Origin: Sodaliphilus sp050873765 | Lineage (GTDB): Bacteria > Bacteroidota > Bacteroidia > Bacteroidales > Muribaculaceae | Direction of reading: 5' to 3' | NCBI GenBank assembly: GCA_050873765.1 | Contig: JBNMJK010000005.1 | Span: forward strand, 1 to 59,171 | Length of the DNA stretch: 59,171 bases | Shown here: positions 1 to 9,330 of the stretch, piece after piece | Numbering within the stretch: position 1 is the first letter of the stretch | Layout: each line of letters starts with the position of its first letter | Position numbers and translations under genes: made by a program | Notes under the pieces: generated by a model | Told to the model about the DNA's origin: nothing | The model's input: the letters and a program-made list of their open reading frames with translations, nothing else | Database searches by the model: none

Positions 1-44
1 CCTCCCACTGATTGGGCATTACGTCCTTAAAACTGTTAATGTGC

Positions 45-142
45 AAGTTGTTTTCACTTTATCAGTGCTCTCGAGACTTCGCGTCCACCTATACTGCAGA
101 AATCCAAATTGTTGTTGATGGGCGGACGCGAAGTATCGCGTC
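45..142. repeat. Dispersed element copy with CGCGTCC palindrome
   Basis: Positions 45-73 match 56806-56834 at 28 of 29 bases (core TTTTCACTTT-TCAGTGCTCTCG). Fifty bases further on, 123-142 is an inverted repeat with arms GGACGCGA/TCGCGTCC followed by CTACC, a variant of the GCATGC-centred palindrome seen elsewhere in the window. The copy extends towards the window edge, so its left limit cannot be seen. Confidence 0.6.
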
Positions 143-189
143 CCTACCTTTTGTGTAGTCCTGTCCCTGTTGTTTATATTGCTGGATAT

Positions 190-815
190 TAAAGTGACTT
201 TATTTGTGGGGGTGGATAGTAGGGGGCGGGAGAGGACTTTGGCTGGCAGGCGGGTGGCGTCGAGCGCCCAGGCGATGGCTATGCTGCCCGATACGCAAAT
301 GATGAGCGACACCAATAGGAACACAAGTCCTGTGGGGTCGAACCGAAGCCAAGGCACCAGCCATTTGCACGCAAGGGTGAAGATGGGGGAGAATAGATAG
401 ATGACAAGAGTGTTTCGCCCTAAGAAATCCACGCAGCGGCCCACAGCGCGCCCACAGACCGATAAAGCGAGCAGTGTGGAGGAAATCTTGCATACACGAT
501 GAAAAGCTCGCCTACGGAGCCGTAAACGAGGTTTGGCGTGTGTGTCGCTAACAGCACCAATGCCACATGAGCCTATGCCGAGGACTTGAATATCCTCAAA
601 AAACTCACGTTGCTGTGCCGCAGCATGGCGCCACCGAGGAAGAACACGGCATGGAATGGCGTGTATGACTTGAGCACGTCCGACAGCGCCACAATCATGT
701 CGGCCACAATGGCGGAGCACGCCTCAGTCACCCGGTGAATATAGAGGTCATACAGGGCGGTGAGAGCCTTCTCATCGCCTTGCCTGCCTTGTTCTATGAG
801 TTCTGTGATGCGCAT
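190..815 (-). pseudogene. Decayed acyltransferase-3 family gene with an ECF-sigma-like 5' end
   Basis: Broken coding remnant on the minus strand. The first 33 or so codons (815 to about 711) resemble the N-terminus of an ECF sigma factor (LIEQGRQGDEKALTALYDLY). In the same frame the sequence then turns into acyltransferase-3 membrane-protein sequence (LKSYTPFHAVFFLGGAML) and stops at 573-575. The acyltransferase similarity continues in a second frame (LVYGSVGELFIVYA, about 485-570) and then a third (FLGRNTLVIYLFSPIFTL and further hydrophobic segments, about 250-430). At least two frameshifts are therefore needed to restore it. No start codon belonging to the acyltransferase is visible, and the true 3' end is uncertain. 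Frame breaks are directly visible; the family assignment rests on residue pattern only. Confidence 0.5.
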
Positions 816-910
816 AGCTATACACTATCCCTTATATTAATAACGGAATTGCGCAAAAGACTGCATCGCCCAAGGAAAAAACTGCAATGATTTAACCTTT
901 ATCAACGATT

Positions 911-1090
911 AGAAGTTAGAAATCTGGAAGTTAGAAATTTGGGAGTTTGAAATTTGGGAGTTAAGAAGTTAAGAAGTTCTGAAGTTAAGACGAATGTCTA
1001 ATTATTCTCTAACCACTAACCTCTAATCTCTAATCTCTAACTTCTAATTTCTAATTTCTAACTTCTAACTTCTAACTTCTAACTTCTCTA
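911..1090. repeat. Mirror-arm heptamer repeat locus (site 1)
   Basis: The left arm (911-980) is made of units such as AGAAGTT, AGAAATT and GGGAGTT. The right arm (1003-1089) is made of the complementary units (AACTTCT, AATTTCT, AATCTCT). Between them, 981-1002 is a 22-base centre beginning GAAGTTAAGACG; its exact reverse complement is at 18242-18263. A transcript across the locus could fold into a long imperfect stem. The locus ends five bases before the stop codon of the 1095-3851 gene. It accounts for most of the 280-base gap from 816 to 1094; no gene was seen there. Confidence 0.8.
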
Positions 1091-1094
1091 CAAG

Positions 1095-3851
1095 CTATTG
1101 AGCGGTGAATGATGCCACGCTGGTAGTGCCTGCGGCAGAGCTGCCCAGATAGAACCCTTGAAACTCGCTTGTGGCATCGGAGGGTGCTGTAGTGCTGGAT
1201 TTAAGCGTGTAGGAGCTTCCCTTCTTCATTTGAGGGGCAGAAATGAGCGAGTATGAATTGCTCACGTTGCATGGGAGTTTCACCGTGAATAGGTTGTTGC
1301 CCGTGGCGTCGGCCACCGTGTAGTAGTTTGTCGTGTTGAAACTTTTACCCGTGAGCCAGTAGTAGCCTTGCGTGGTGGCAGAGCCGAGCGTGGAACTTGA
1401 GCCGCCGCCCCCTTGGTTACCTCCGGCGGTGAACAGGTAGCCACCCGTTACGGATATATGGCTGTTGCCATCGGTGTCGATACCCATTTCCGGTCCGCCC
1501 TTGCTGGTCACCGCCACCACCACGCCATCGCTGATTTGGAATGCGCCCGCAGCATTGGCGTTGCTGTCGATGGCATCGTTTCCGTTAGAATAGCACATCA
1601 GCCATGCGCCACGCACATAGATGTTGCCCGTGCAGTTGATGCAGTCGTCGTAGCAATACGAAACCACCTTGCCGCCATCGAAATACATGGTGTTCTTGCT
1701 CTCGATGCCTTCTCCGCCTTCGCTCGAAGTGGACACATCTACCATGCCGCTGTACATACGGAACACGCCCATCACTTTGATAGCCTTAGGAGAGCCACCG
1801 CTTGCCGAAGATCCACCACCAGGACCGCCACCGGGGCCACCGCCATGGCCGCCACCGCCCCCGAAAGGAGGTCGCCAGCCACCGCCAAAGTTGCCGCCCG
1901 ACGTGCCTGTCTTTTTCGTGCCGGTGGTGTGAACGAGCATCACAGGGCCAGTGGTGCCTTTAGCGCCCACAGTCATTTCCCCGTCGGCCTTGATGCCCTT
2001 AGAGCCAGCGCCGCTGCACCGAATCTCCACCGAACCGCCCAGAATCTTGATGTCGCCGTCGCTGCTCAGCGCATTCGCCTCTTCGCCCGTGCAGATGAGC
2101 GTGAGTTCGCCGTCGCGCATTTCAAACTGTCCGTTGGTCTTCACTGCCGGCGTCTTGGTGGAAGAATTGATTTCCAGCACACCGCCTGTGCGCGTGAAAT
2201 CACCTTCCACGTCCACCCCTTTGGCCTCATCGCCCGAAAGTGTGATTTTGATAGTGCCCGCGCTCTGCGTCATATCCTTGTCGCACTTGATACCCATGCA
2301 CTTCGTGGTGTCGGTGCCCTCCACCACGCTTCCGCCACTGATGTCGAGTGTAACGTCGGTGCCGAGGAAGTTGAGCCAGCCCCCGCCAAGTGTGGTCTTT
2401 TTCGAGTCGGTGAAGCATTTGCCGCTAATGGCCTTAGAGCCGTTGCCGCTCACCTTGCCTGTGATGGAGCCGCCCCCGAAATTGCCAGTCCATGAAGTGC
2501 GAATGCCTTGGCAGAGCTTACCTGTCACGGTCATGTTCACCTCACCACCGCTCATATTGAACACCGAGTCGGCCTTCAGTCCGGTCACATCGTCGGCACT
2601 CACCGTGATATTGAGCGTGCCGCCCTTGATGTAGATGCAGCCGTAGTCGTCGGCATCAACGCAGTCGCCCTTCACGCCACTGATAGTCACCTTGCCGCCA
2701 TTCATCTGGAAGTAATTGTTGCTTGTGTCGCCAGCCTTTCCTTTGCCACAGTGTATGCCGTCGCTTACCGCGCCCAAAATATTGATAGTGCCCGTGGATT
2801 TCTTCAGTTGCAGATATTCCTTGGCAGCGATGGCATGTTTGCTGTTGCCCGTCACGTTCAGCGTGCCGCCACCCTCAAATTCCGGGTGACCCGAAAAGTA
2901 GATAGCCGCTTTCTGGCTGCCGCCAGTGCCATCGGTGAACGTATTGGTGGTGCCATCGGCAAGCTGCACCGCCACACGCTTGCCCGTGTTGATGGCCACT
3001 GCGCCGCCGCTTGGGTTGCAGAGACTCACCCCATCAAGCACAAGCGTGGATTTATAGCTGCCGTTTTGGGTGAACGACCCGTCGGTGCTGCTGCCACACA
3101 GCGTGTAGGTGTATTCCTTGTCCACCGAAGCGTCCTGCGCCACCGTCACATGCGCACCGTCCACCATCGTGGAGATGTGCGACGCAATGTTGCCACTCAC
3201 CGTGGCTGACGCACTGCTGCCAGCATAGTTCACCAGCACATGGTAGTCGGGCACCGCATTGGCCTCCACAGTGATGCTGTCGATGTAGGCCACGGCGAAA
3301 GTTTTGCCCTGCACCGTGAGCGTGTCCGTGCTTGAGAACAGCATTTCCCCTGTTTGGGCAGTGGTGAAAGCCCATGCGGTATGTCCGCTCGAATGAACCC
3401 ACATCGTCTGTTTGGCCAGAGCTTCCACATTCTCGGTCAGGTTCAGAATTTGATTGATGAGCGCCGTCACATCGCTCACATCTATCGTGCCGTTGTTGTC
3501 GAGGTCGGCAGAGTCGAGATCGATAGCCACATCGCCCAGAATCATCGAAATCATGGCCGTCACATCGCTCACGTCGATGTTGCCATCGTGGTTCACATCG
3601 CCCTTTTGCGTGGTGCTGCCCGCCGTGCTGCAAAACTGCATACTCGCCAGGCTCATCGTAGGTAGGGCGGTAGTAGTGCCGCCTGCATCGGTGGCCACTA
3701 ATTGTCCGTCGGCGAACACGATTTTCAGCCCTTGGGTATTCACCGTGGTGGCTTTGCCGCCGGTTGATTTCAAGCTGAGGTAGGGATAGCTCTGCGCACT
3801 TGCCGCCACCCAAGCCATCAGCAGGAAGAGTAGTGTAATTGTATGTTTCAT
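1095..3851 (-). CDS. Secreted Cthe_2159/DUF4353-like beta-helix protein with dockerin-like repeats
   Basis: 918 residues from the ATG at 3849-3851. An upstream in-frame ATG at 3879-3881 is less likely because the chosen start opens a clean signal peptide (MKHTITLLFLLMAWVAASAQ). Residues 84-137 hold two EF-hand/dockerin-type repeats (GDVNHDGNIDVSDVTAMI and DLDNNGTIDVSDVTALI). From about 205 onward the chain is a run of short GG-turn strands (GGTLNVTG, GGKVTISG, GGEVNMTV) typical of right-handed beta-helix proteins of the DUF4353 carbohydrate-binding family. A Gly/Pro-rich stretch (about 648-687) interrupts the helix. The family includes a cellulose- and uronate-binding Clostridium protein; the ligand here is unknown. 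Probably exported and calcium-binding. A consensus promoter lies just upstream at 3879-3910. Confidence 0.8.
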   Translation of the reverse strand: MKHTITLLFLLMAWVAASAQSYPYLSLKSTGGKATTVNTQGLKIVFADGQLVATDAGGTTTALPTMSLASMQFCSTAGSTTQKGDVNHDGNIDVSDVTAMISMILGDVAIDLDSADLDNNGTIDVSDVTALINQILNLTENVEALAKQTMWVHSSGHTAWAFTTAQTGEMLFSSTDTLTVQGKTFAVAYIDSITVEANAVPDYHVLVNYAGSSASATVSGNIASHISTMVDGAHVTVAQDASVDKEYTYTLCGSSTDGSFTQNGSYKSTLVLDGVSLCNPSGGAVAINTGKRVAVQLADGTTNTFTDGTGGSQKAAIYFSGHPEFEGGGTLNVTGNSKHAIAAKEYLQLKKSTGTINILGAVSDGIHCGKGKAGDTSNNYFQMNGGKVTISGVKGDCVDADDYGCIYIKGGTLNITVSADDVTGLKADSVFNMSGGEVNMTVTGKLCQGIRTSWTGNFGGGSITGKVSGNGSKAISGKCFTDSKKTTLGGGWLNFLGTDVTLDISGGSVVEGTDTTKCMGIKCDKDMTQSAGTIKITLSGDEAKGVDVEGDFTRTGGVLEINSSTKTPAVKTNGQFEMRDGELTLICTGEEANALSSDGDIKILGGSVEIRCSGAGSKGIKADGEMTVGAKGTTGPVMLVHTTGTKKTGTSGGNFGGGWRPPFGGGGGHGGGPGGGPGGGSSASGGSPKAIKVMGVFRMYSGMVDVSTSSEGGEGIESKNTMYFDGGKVVSYCYDDCINCTGNIYVRGAWLMCYSNGNDAIDSNANAAGAFQISDGVVVAVTSKGGPEMGIDTDGNSHISVTGGYLFTAGGNQGGGGSSSTLGSATTQGYYWLTGKSFNTTNYYTVADATGNNLFTVKLPCNVSNSYSLISAPQMKKGSSYTLKSSTTAPSDATSEFQGFYLGSSAAGTTSVASFTAQ

Positions 3852-3878
3852 AACTGTATAAGTTTGGTGTTTGATGCG

Positions 3879-3910
3879 CAAATTTAAAAAAATGAAAGAA
3901 TGAACGCAAA
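3879..3910 (-). promoter_or_regulatory. Bacteroidetes-type promoter for the beta-helix protein gene
   Basis: On the minus strand the bases read TTTG (3910-3907), 20 bases, then TAAATTTG (3886-3879). This matches the known Bacteroidetes housekeeping consensus TTTG-N19-21-TAnnTTTG. It places transcription start about 20 bases before the ATG at 3851. Confidence 0.6.
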
Positions 3911-4134
3911 AAATGCAAATGGAAAATGCGGATTTCTAATGAAATTTGCCGATTTTCTTCCTTTTTGGCGTTTATTTGATGCAAAAAAACGCTATTTGAT
4001 AGAAATATGCTTTGATTTTTGTGGTTTTATTCATTATTGATACAAAAAAATAGTAATTTTGTATCTTGTATAGAATATCACTCTACTATTTGACATTTAA
4101 CAGATTAATTATAAACAGTAACAAACTTATTTTT

Positions 4135-6987
4135 ATGTTGAAACATTTACTTCTTAGTGTGGTGGCTGTGCTACTGGCAGCCACAGTGGGCAGAGCCGAG
4201 ATCACATTCCCGGCCACGCTCGAAATCACCGATGAGGCGAGTTTCGCTGGCTGGACAGTAATCGACGCCAACGCCAGCACCAGTGCCAACACATGGGGCT
4301 ATAAGGACTCAGAGGCACTCTATCCCGAGGACAGGAAAAATGCGGCCAACGACTGGCTGATTTCGCCCTCGCTGTATCTTGAACCAGGCAAATACGAAGT
4401 GAGCGGCTATGTGGTGCAGCGCTCCAAGTACAGCTCCGACAAGCAGGCTTTCGACCTCACCTTCGGCAATGCTGCCACTGTTGAGGCGCAAACCACCGTT
4501 TTTGCCACCGATAATGCCTATAAGAGCAAACTCTACACCGCCACCACCGGCACCATCTCGGTGACTGATGCCGGCAACTACTACTTTGCCATTCACTTGA
4601 CCTCGTCGAGCTACAATGGCGACTGCGGTTTCCAGAAGTTTGTGGTGAAGAAAGTGGCGCCAGTGCCAGCGCACGTGTCCGACCTCAAAGTCACTGCCGG
4701 AGAGAATGGAGCCATGTATGCCACCATCTCCTGGACTAATCCCACAAAGGACACCGATGGCAACGACCTCGCCAAATTCAGCGGCGTGAAGGTGAAACAT
4801 GGCACCGATGTGATTGCCACACTCACTGGCGCCAAGGGTGAGGCCATGACCTATGTGGTCAACAACCTCGCCGCTCCTGGCCGCTACACCTATTCGGTGG
4901 TGGCTTACAATGCCGATGGCGAAGCCTTAGGCACTGCGCCATCTGCCACCAGCGGCTGGATTGGCCCCGACACCCCTAAGCCCGTCACTAACCTTGCCGC
5001 CAATGTGGAAGGCAACAAAGTGACCCTCACCTACACTGCCCCCACCGAGAGCGCCAACGGTGGCTATGTGGACTGGAGCGGACTCTCTTACCGCATCACC
5101 CGCGACTCCGAGGTGCTCAATGAGGCATTTGTGGGCACTACCTATGAAGACAATGTCACCTCACTCGGCAATTACCGCTATGGTGTGCAGGCACAGGCCG
5201 CCGACCACCGTGCCGTGGCTGAGAGTGTGACGGTTCGCGCCGGCGAAGGCTTGCAAGTGCCTTACAGCGAATCGTTCGATGATGCCTCTTCGCTCGACAT
5301 GTACACCATTCTGAACCTCTCTGGCGGTATTCGCACCTGGAAATACAATTCATCGAAAAAATGCGTTGAATACTGGGGCTCTTCCACCAACACCAACCAG
5401 TGGCTCATCACCCCTCCCATCACCTTGGAGGCAGGCAAGACCTATGAACTGAAATTCAATACCGGTCTGGAGAATGCGGTCAGCTCCTCCAGCTACAAGC
5501 AGCTCTCTGTGTATGTGGGCAGGGGCGACAGCGTGGCTGCACAGACCACCCAGCTCTTCAGCGAACTGATTCAAAACGCCATCACAGAAGGCAAGACGGC
5601 CTACTTCACCGCGCCATCTAACGGAGGCTTCAACTTTGGCTTCAACGTGACGGGTGAAAGCAACAACTATTCCATCTACCTCGACAACATCAGCGTGAAG
5701 GAGGCAGAAGTGATTCCTACCGCTGTGAGCGAATTTAAGGCTGAGCCTGGCCAGAAAGGCGCGCTCGCCACTACCATTAGCTGGGTGAACCCGTCAAAGG
5801 CTGAAAGCGGACTCGACCTCGAGGCCATCGACAAGGTGGAACTCTATCGTGGCAACGACTTGATCTCCACCGCCACCAACCCTGAAGTGGGTGGCCGTGT
5901 GTCGTATGTTGACTCGCTCGCCACTGCCGGCAAATATACCTACAAGGCTTACGCTTTCGTGGGCAAGAACCGCAGTGCAGTGGCTTCTGCCACTACCGGC
6001 TGGGTGGGTAAGGACAAACCTCTTGCTCCAACCAATGCAGCGCTTGCTCTGACCGATGGCCACCCGGTGGTCACTTTCGACGCTGTGACCACAGGCGTGA
6101 ACGGTGGCTATATCGACACCGAGGCGCTTACCTACACCATCACTCGCCAGCCCGACGATGCAGTGGTGGCAGAAAACACCACCGACACCTCGTTCACCGA
6201 CCTCAGTGTGCTGCCTTTGGCTAAATACAGCTACGAAATCGTGGCAAAAGTGGGCGAAGATGTGAGTGCTGTGGCTCAGACCAATGCCATCGTGCTTGGC
6301 GAGGCTCTCGAACTCCCTTACGAAACCACGCTCGACAGTGAGGACGATGCCGCTATCTGGGAATTCTACGACGCTAACGCCGACGGCAAGACTTGGAGCT
6401 ACAATGCCAAGAGTGCCGCAGTGGCCACCGGATTCAACGCAAAAGACGGTGATGCCGCGTTCACCCCTCCATTCCACACCGTGAAGGGCAACCACACGCT
6501 CACCTACAGCGTGCATGGCTACAGCGGCCGCTATGGCGATGCCTACAATGTGGTGCTTGCCACTGGCGACGACTTTGCCGGAGCTGCCGTGCTGGCACAG
6601 TACCCCGACAAGGATATTGCCTTCTCGATGTTTGAAACCCGCACCGTCAACTTCACTGTGGATGCCGAGGGCATCTACCATATCGGTTTCCAGCAAAAGG
6701 CTTCCGACCCATGGGGCATCTATGTGAAGAATGTGAAAATTGAGCGCGTGGTGCCCACCGGGATTACCGAAGCCACCAGTATGGCAGCCTGCTACTATAG
6801 CCACAATGCCCAGAGCCTGATTGTGGCTCAGCCGGGCAGAGTGACCGTGTGTGGCGTGAATGGCGCAGTGGTGGCACAGGCCGATGTGGAATCGCAGCTC
6901 AACCTCTCGCATCTTGCCCAAGGCGTGTATGTGGCCACTGTGACCACTGCCGACGGCCATGTGAGCCACGTGAAATTTGTGAAATAA
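4135..6987 (+). CDS. Secreted multidomain protein: choice-of-anchor J and fibronectin-III repeats, T9SS-type C-terminus
   Basis: 950 residues. The start is the ATG at 4135, which opens a signal peptide (MLKHLLLSVVAVLLAATVGRA); the 23 codons upstream look non-coding. The chain alternates three CUB-like choice-of-anchor J modules (about 25-180, 395-545 and 735-875; hallmark WLISPSLYL, WLITPPITL) with fibronectin-III-like pairs (about 185-375 and 550-725; repeated TTGWVGKD/TSGWIGPD linkers). The last 70 residues (VAQPGRVTVCGVNG, then LAQGVYVATVTTADG, KFVK) have the layout of a type A T9SS sorting domain. That suggests export through the outer membrane and surface attachment or release. No enzymatic domain is visible. 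It is followed 24 bases later by the 7012 gene, so the two are probably co-transcribed. Confidence 0.75.
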   Translation: MLKHLLLSVVAVLLAATVGRAEITFPATLEITDEASFAGWTVIDANASTSANTWGYKDSEALYPEDRKNAANDWLISPSLYLEPGKYEVSGYVVQRSKYSSDKQAFDLTFGNAATVEAQTTVFATDNAYKSKLYTATTGTISVTDAGNYYFAIHLTSSSYNGDCGFQKFVVKKVAPVPAHVSDLKVTAGENGAMYATISWTNPTKDTDGNDLAKFSGVKVKHGTDVIATLTGAKGEAMTYVVNNLAAPGRYTYSVVAYNADGEALGTAPSATSGWIGPDTPKPVTNLAANVEGNKVTLTYTAPTESANGGYVDWSGLSYRITRDSEVLNEAFVGTTYEDNVTSLGNYRYGVQAQAADHRAVAESVTVRAGEGLQVPYSESFDDASSLDMYTILNLSGGIRTWKYNSSKKCVEYWGSSTNTNQWLITPPITLEAGKTYELKFNTGLENAVSSSSYKQLSVYVGRGDSVAAQTTQLFSELIQNAITEGKTAYFTAPSNGGFNFGFNVTGESNNYSIYLDNISVKEAEVIPTAVSEFKAEPGQKGALATTISWVNPSKAESGLDLEAIDKVELYRGNDLISTATNPEVGGRVSYVDSLATAGKYTYKAYAFVGKNRSAVASATTGWVGKDKPLAPTNAALALTDGHPVVTFDAVTTGVNGGYIDTEALTYTITRQPDDAVVAENTTDTSFTDLSVLPLAKYSYEIVAKVGEDVSAVAQTNAIVLGEALELPYETTLDSEDDAAIWEFYDANADGKTWSYNAKSAAVATGFNAKDGDAAFTPPFHTVKGNHTLTYSVHGYSGRYGDAYNVVLATGDDFAGAAVLAQYPDKDIAFSMFETRTVNFTVDAEGIYHIGFQQKASDPWGIYVKNVKIERVVPTGITEATSMAACYYSHNAQSLIVAQPGRVTVCGVNGAVVAQADVESQLNLSHLAQGVYVATVTTADGHVSHVKFVK

Positions 6988-7011
6988 TTTTTTAAAAAAA
7001 TAACCAAGAGT

Positions 7012-9216
7012 ATGAGAAAAGTGTTTTTATCATCATTCGCTATCGCGCTTGCGGCTTTGTCGCTGCAGGCGCAGGTGGCTGAACCTGTACGCAACGCGGC
7101 TGAACGCCCCGCTTTCACCTCGGTGAAGGTGGAGCGCGCGGCCTCCGTGGCCATGCCCAGGCGCTCACGTGCCCAGGCCAGCGGAGAGCTGAAGGCCTCG
7201 TTCAGTGTGCAGGGCGCATCTTCGCAGAAGAAGGTGTGGAGCGAAAACTTCGACCAAGGCTCCGCAGGCTGGACGCTTGTGGGCGATGCCGACGGCTATG
7301 TGAAGTGGTCGCTGAAAAACAAGGCGTTCAATGCCATCGACGCAGCTGATGTGCAGTCGCTCTATGTGGAGGGCCCTTACCAGGTGTTCCGCCGCGCCAT
7401 CGCCACTGCCACCAGTGCAGAGGTGGCGGTGCCTTCTAACGGAGTGCTGCACGCCTATGTGAAGTTCAGCGAGTCGATGAACGACTATGCCGTGCTCACA
7501 TTGAGCGTTTCGACCGATGATTTCGCCACCTCCACTGAGTTGTGGAATAGTGCGATGGAATCGGGCCACACGGGCAATATATGGCACCAGGTGGAGGCCG
7601 ACCTTAGCGCCTTTGCCGGCCAGAAGGTGAAGTTGCGCTTCACTTACGGCCCAGGCACCACCGACACCTTTAAAACCGGCGGATACATGGCCGATTATGC
7701 CATCGACGGTCTGGAAGTGACCGGCGTGTCGTCGGTAGATGGCGTGCATGTGGCCACTGGCGAGGTGGTGAAGTTTGCCGACCTCTCGCAGGGTGAGCCA
7801 GTGCAGTGGCAGTGGTCATTCCCCGGTGGCACTCCATCAGAGTCGAAGGAGCAGAATCCACAAGTGTATTACACAACCGACGGCACCTACGATGTGAGCC
7901 TGATGGTGATCGACGCACAAGGCAACCGCTCATCGGTGAGCCGTAGCGGATTTGTCACCGTCACCGGTATGGCACCTGTGGCACATATTATGCCGCCAGC
8001 CACATTCCGTGAAGCCAACACCCACCTGCCTTTGGTGGCGCCATTGGCCACGGTGCAATATGCCGATGCCTCCACAGGGTTCCCCACCAAGTGGGACTGG
8101 ACCTTCACCGGCGCGTCGCCTTCTATCTCCAACGAGCAGAATCCGAAGGTGAGCTACGACTACCTGCACAAGCAGACTGCAGTGCTTCAGGTGCAGAATC
8201 AACACGGCAGCAGCTCCGACATGATGGACGTGACGGCTGAATACGATGCCATCATCAACAACATCATGCCTGGCGATGTGCCTATCACCTACGATTTGGG
8301 CGAGGGCACATTCCCTGGCAGCAACAAGATGGGCATCACCGAATATGGCGAACGTTTCTCCAAGCCCTCACGCCCATTGGTGGTGTATGGCGCCTATGTG
8401 TATTTCGTTACCAACAAGGCCACGAGCGTGGTGGATCAGATTGCCAACATTGGCGTGCACTTGCGCAAAAGCGAGAACGGCTTGCCCGGCGAAAAATTAG
8501 AGTCGGCATGGTGGAGCACGTTTGAACTTGACGTGGACGGCTCCAACTTGGTGGGCACCGAATTCCAGTTTACCAAGCCCAAGATGGTGGACGATGAATT
8601 CTGGTTCACCGTTGATGGTGTTCCTGAGTGGAACGACTCGTGCAACGTGTCGTTTGCCATGGCTAAATTCCGCACCGAGGGCAACACCGCCTACATGCTG
8701 AAGAAAGGCAAGTGGGCACCGCTCACCGGCTATTTCCAAGGCGGCCAAGGCGGTCAGACCAGCTACTACATCTTCCCGATGGTGGCACACTCCGTAATCA
8801 CCACGCTTCCTGTGGGCACCGACGAGGTGGTGGTTCCCGCCACTGCCGGTGTGGCAGAGCAGAAGGTGTATTCGGTGTTTGGCTACAAGGATCCGGAGGT
8901 TGACGCTGGCTGGTGCCGCATCTTGAGCAAGCAGAACGGCCTTACGCTCGACACGCTGAAGATTGGCTACGATGCTTTGCCTGATGGCGTGAAGAGCCGC
9001 ACTGCCAATATCAAGCTCACCGACGGCTTCGACACCATCACCCTCAAAGTGACCCAAAAGGCGGAGGTGAAACGCTATGATGTGACTGATGTGACCAACC
9101 AGATTAATATGATTTTAGGCGTGGTGGAGAAAGACGACACCTTTGACTTCAATGCCGACGGCACAATCGACGTGAGCGATGTGACTGCGCTGATTAATCT
9201 TATTCTGAAGCAGTAG
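7012..9216 (+). CDS. Secreted protein with choice-of-anchor J, two PKD domains and C-terminal dockerin-like repeat
   Basis: 734 residues, signal peptide MRKVFLSSFAIALAALSLQA. Residues about 75-240 form a choice-of-anchor J module (WSENFDQGSAGW). Two PKD domains follow, at about 245-318 (FADLSQGEPVQWQWSFPGG) and 325-412 (YADASTGFPTKWDWTFTGA). The middle part (about 420-690) was not recognised beyond an end resembling a Bacteroidales beta-sandwich domain (VTQKAEV). The extreme C-terminus (about 690-734) is a dockerin-like pair (DVTNQINMIL and NADGTIDVSDVTALINLIL), where a T9SS sorting tail would normally sit. Second gene of a likely operon; a strong terminator follows at 9247. Confidence 0.7.
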   Translation: MRKVFLSSFAIALAALSLQAQVAEPVRNAAERPAFTSVKVERAASVAMPRRSRAQASGELKASFSVQGASSQKKVWSENFDQGSAGWTLVGDADGYVKWSLKNKAFNAIDAADVQSLYVEGPYQVFRRAIATATSAEVAVPSNGVLHAYVKFSESMNDYAVLTLSVSTDDFATSTELWNSAMESGHTGNIWHQVEADLSAFAGQKVKLRFTYGPGTTDTFKTGGYMADYAIDGLEVTGVSSVDGVHVATGEVVKFADLSQGEPVQWQWSFPGGTPSESKEQNPQVYYTTDGTYDVSLMVIDAQGNRSSVSRSGFVTVTGMAPVAHIMPPATFREANTHLPLVAPLATVQYADASTGFPTKWDWTFTGASPSISNEQNPKVSYDYLHKQTAVLQVQNQHGSSSDMMDVTAEYDAIINNIMPGDVPITYDLGEGTFPGSNKMGITEYGERFSKPSRPLVVYGAYVYFVTNKATSVVDQIANIGVHLRKSENGLPGEKLESAWWSTFELDVDGSNLVGTEFQFTKPKMVDDEFWFTVDGVPEWNDSCNVSFAMAKFRTEGNTAYMLKKGKWAPLTGYFQGGQGGQTSYYIFPMVAHSVITTLPVGTDEVVVPATAGVAEQKVYSVFGYKDPEVDAGWCRILSKQNGLTLDTLKIGYDALPDGVKSRTANIKLTDGFDTITLKVTQKAEVKRYDVTDVTNQINMILGVVEKDDTFDFNADGTIDVSDVTALINLILKQ

Positions 9217-9246
9217 CCTTCTCCTTTAGGCTCTCATAAAAAAACG

Positions 9247-9290
9247 AACCAGCTTGGCGCAAATTCATGCTGCCAAGCTGGTTTCTTTTA
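9247..9290 (+). terminator. Rho-independent terminator after the 7012 gene
   Basis: Perfect 12-base-pair stem AACCAGCTTGGC (9247-9258) / GCCAAGCTGGTT (9272-9283) with a 13-base loop, followed by TCTTTTATT. The A-run before it could also let it act on the convergent gene ending at 9331. Confidence 0.85.
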
Positions 9291-9330
9291 TTCGTATGGC
9301 CTGTAGTAAGTGCAGGGGGTGGGGGCTTGA

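Noticed and set aside
1413..2634. Long plus-strand reading frames inside the beta-helix gene
   Set aside because: They are antisense shadows of the low-complexity, GC-biased 1095-3851 gene and have no family features.
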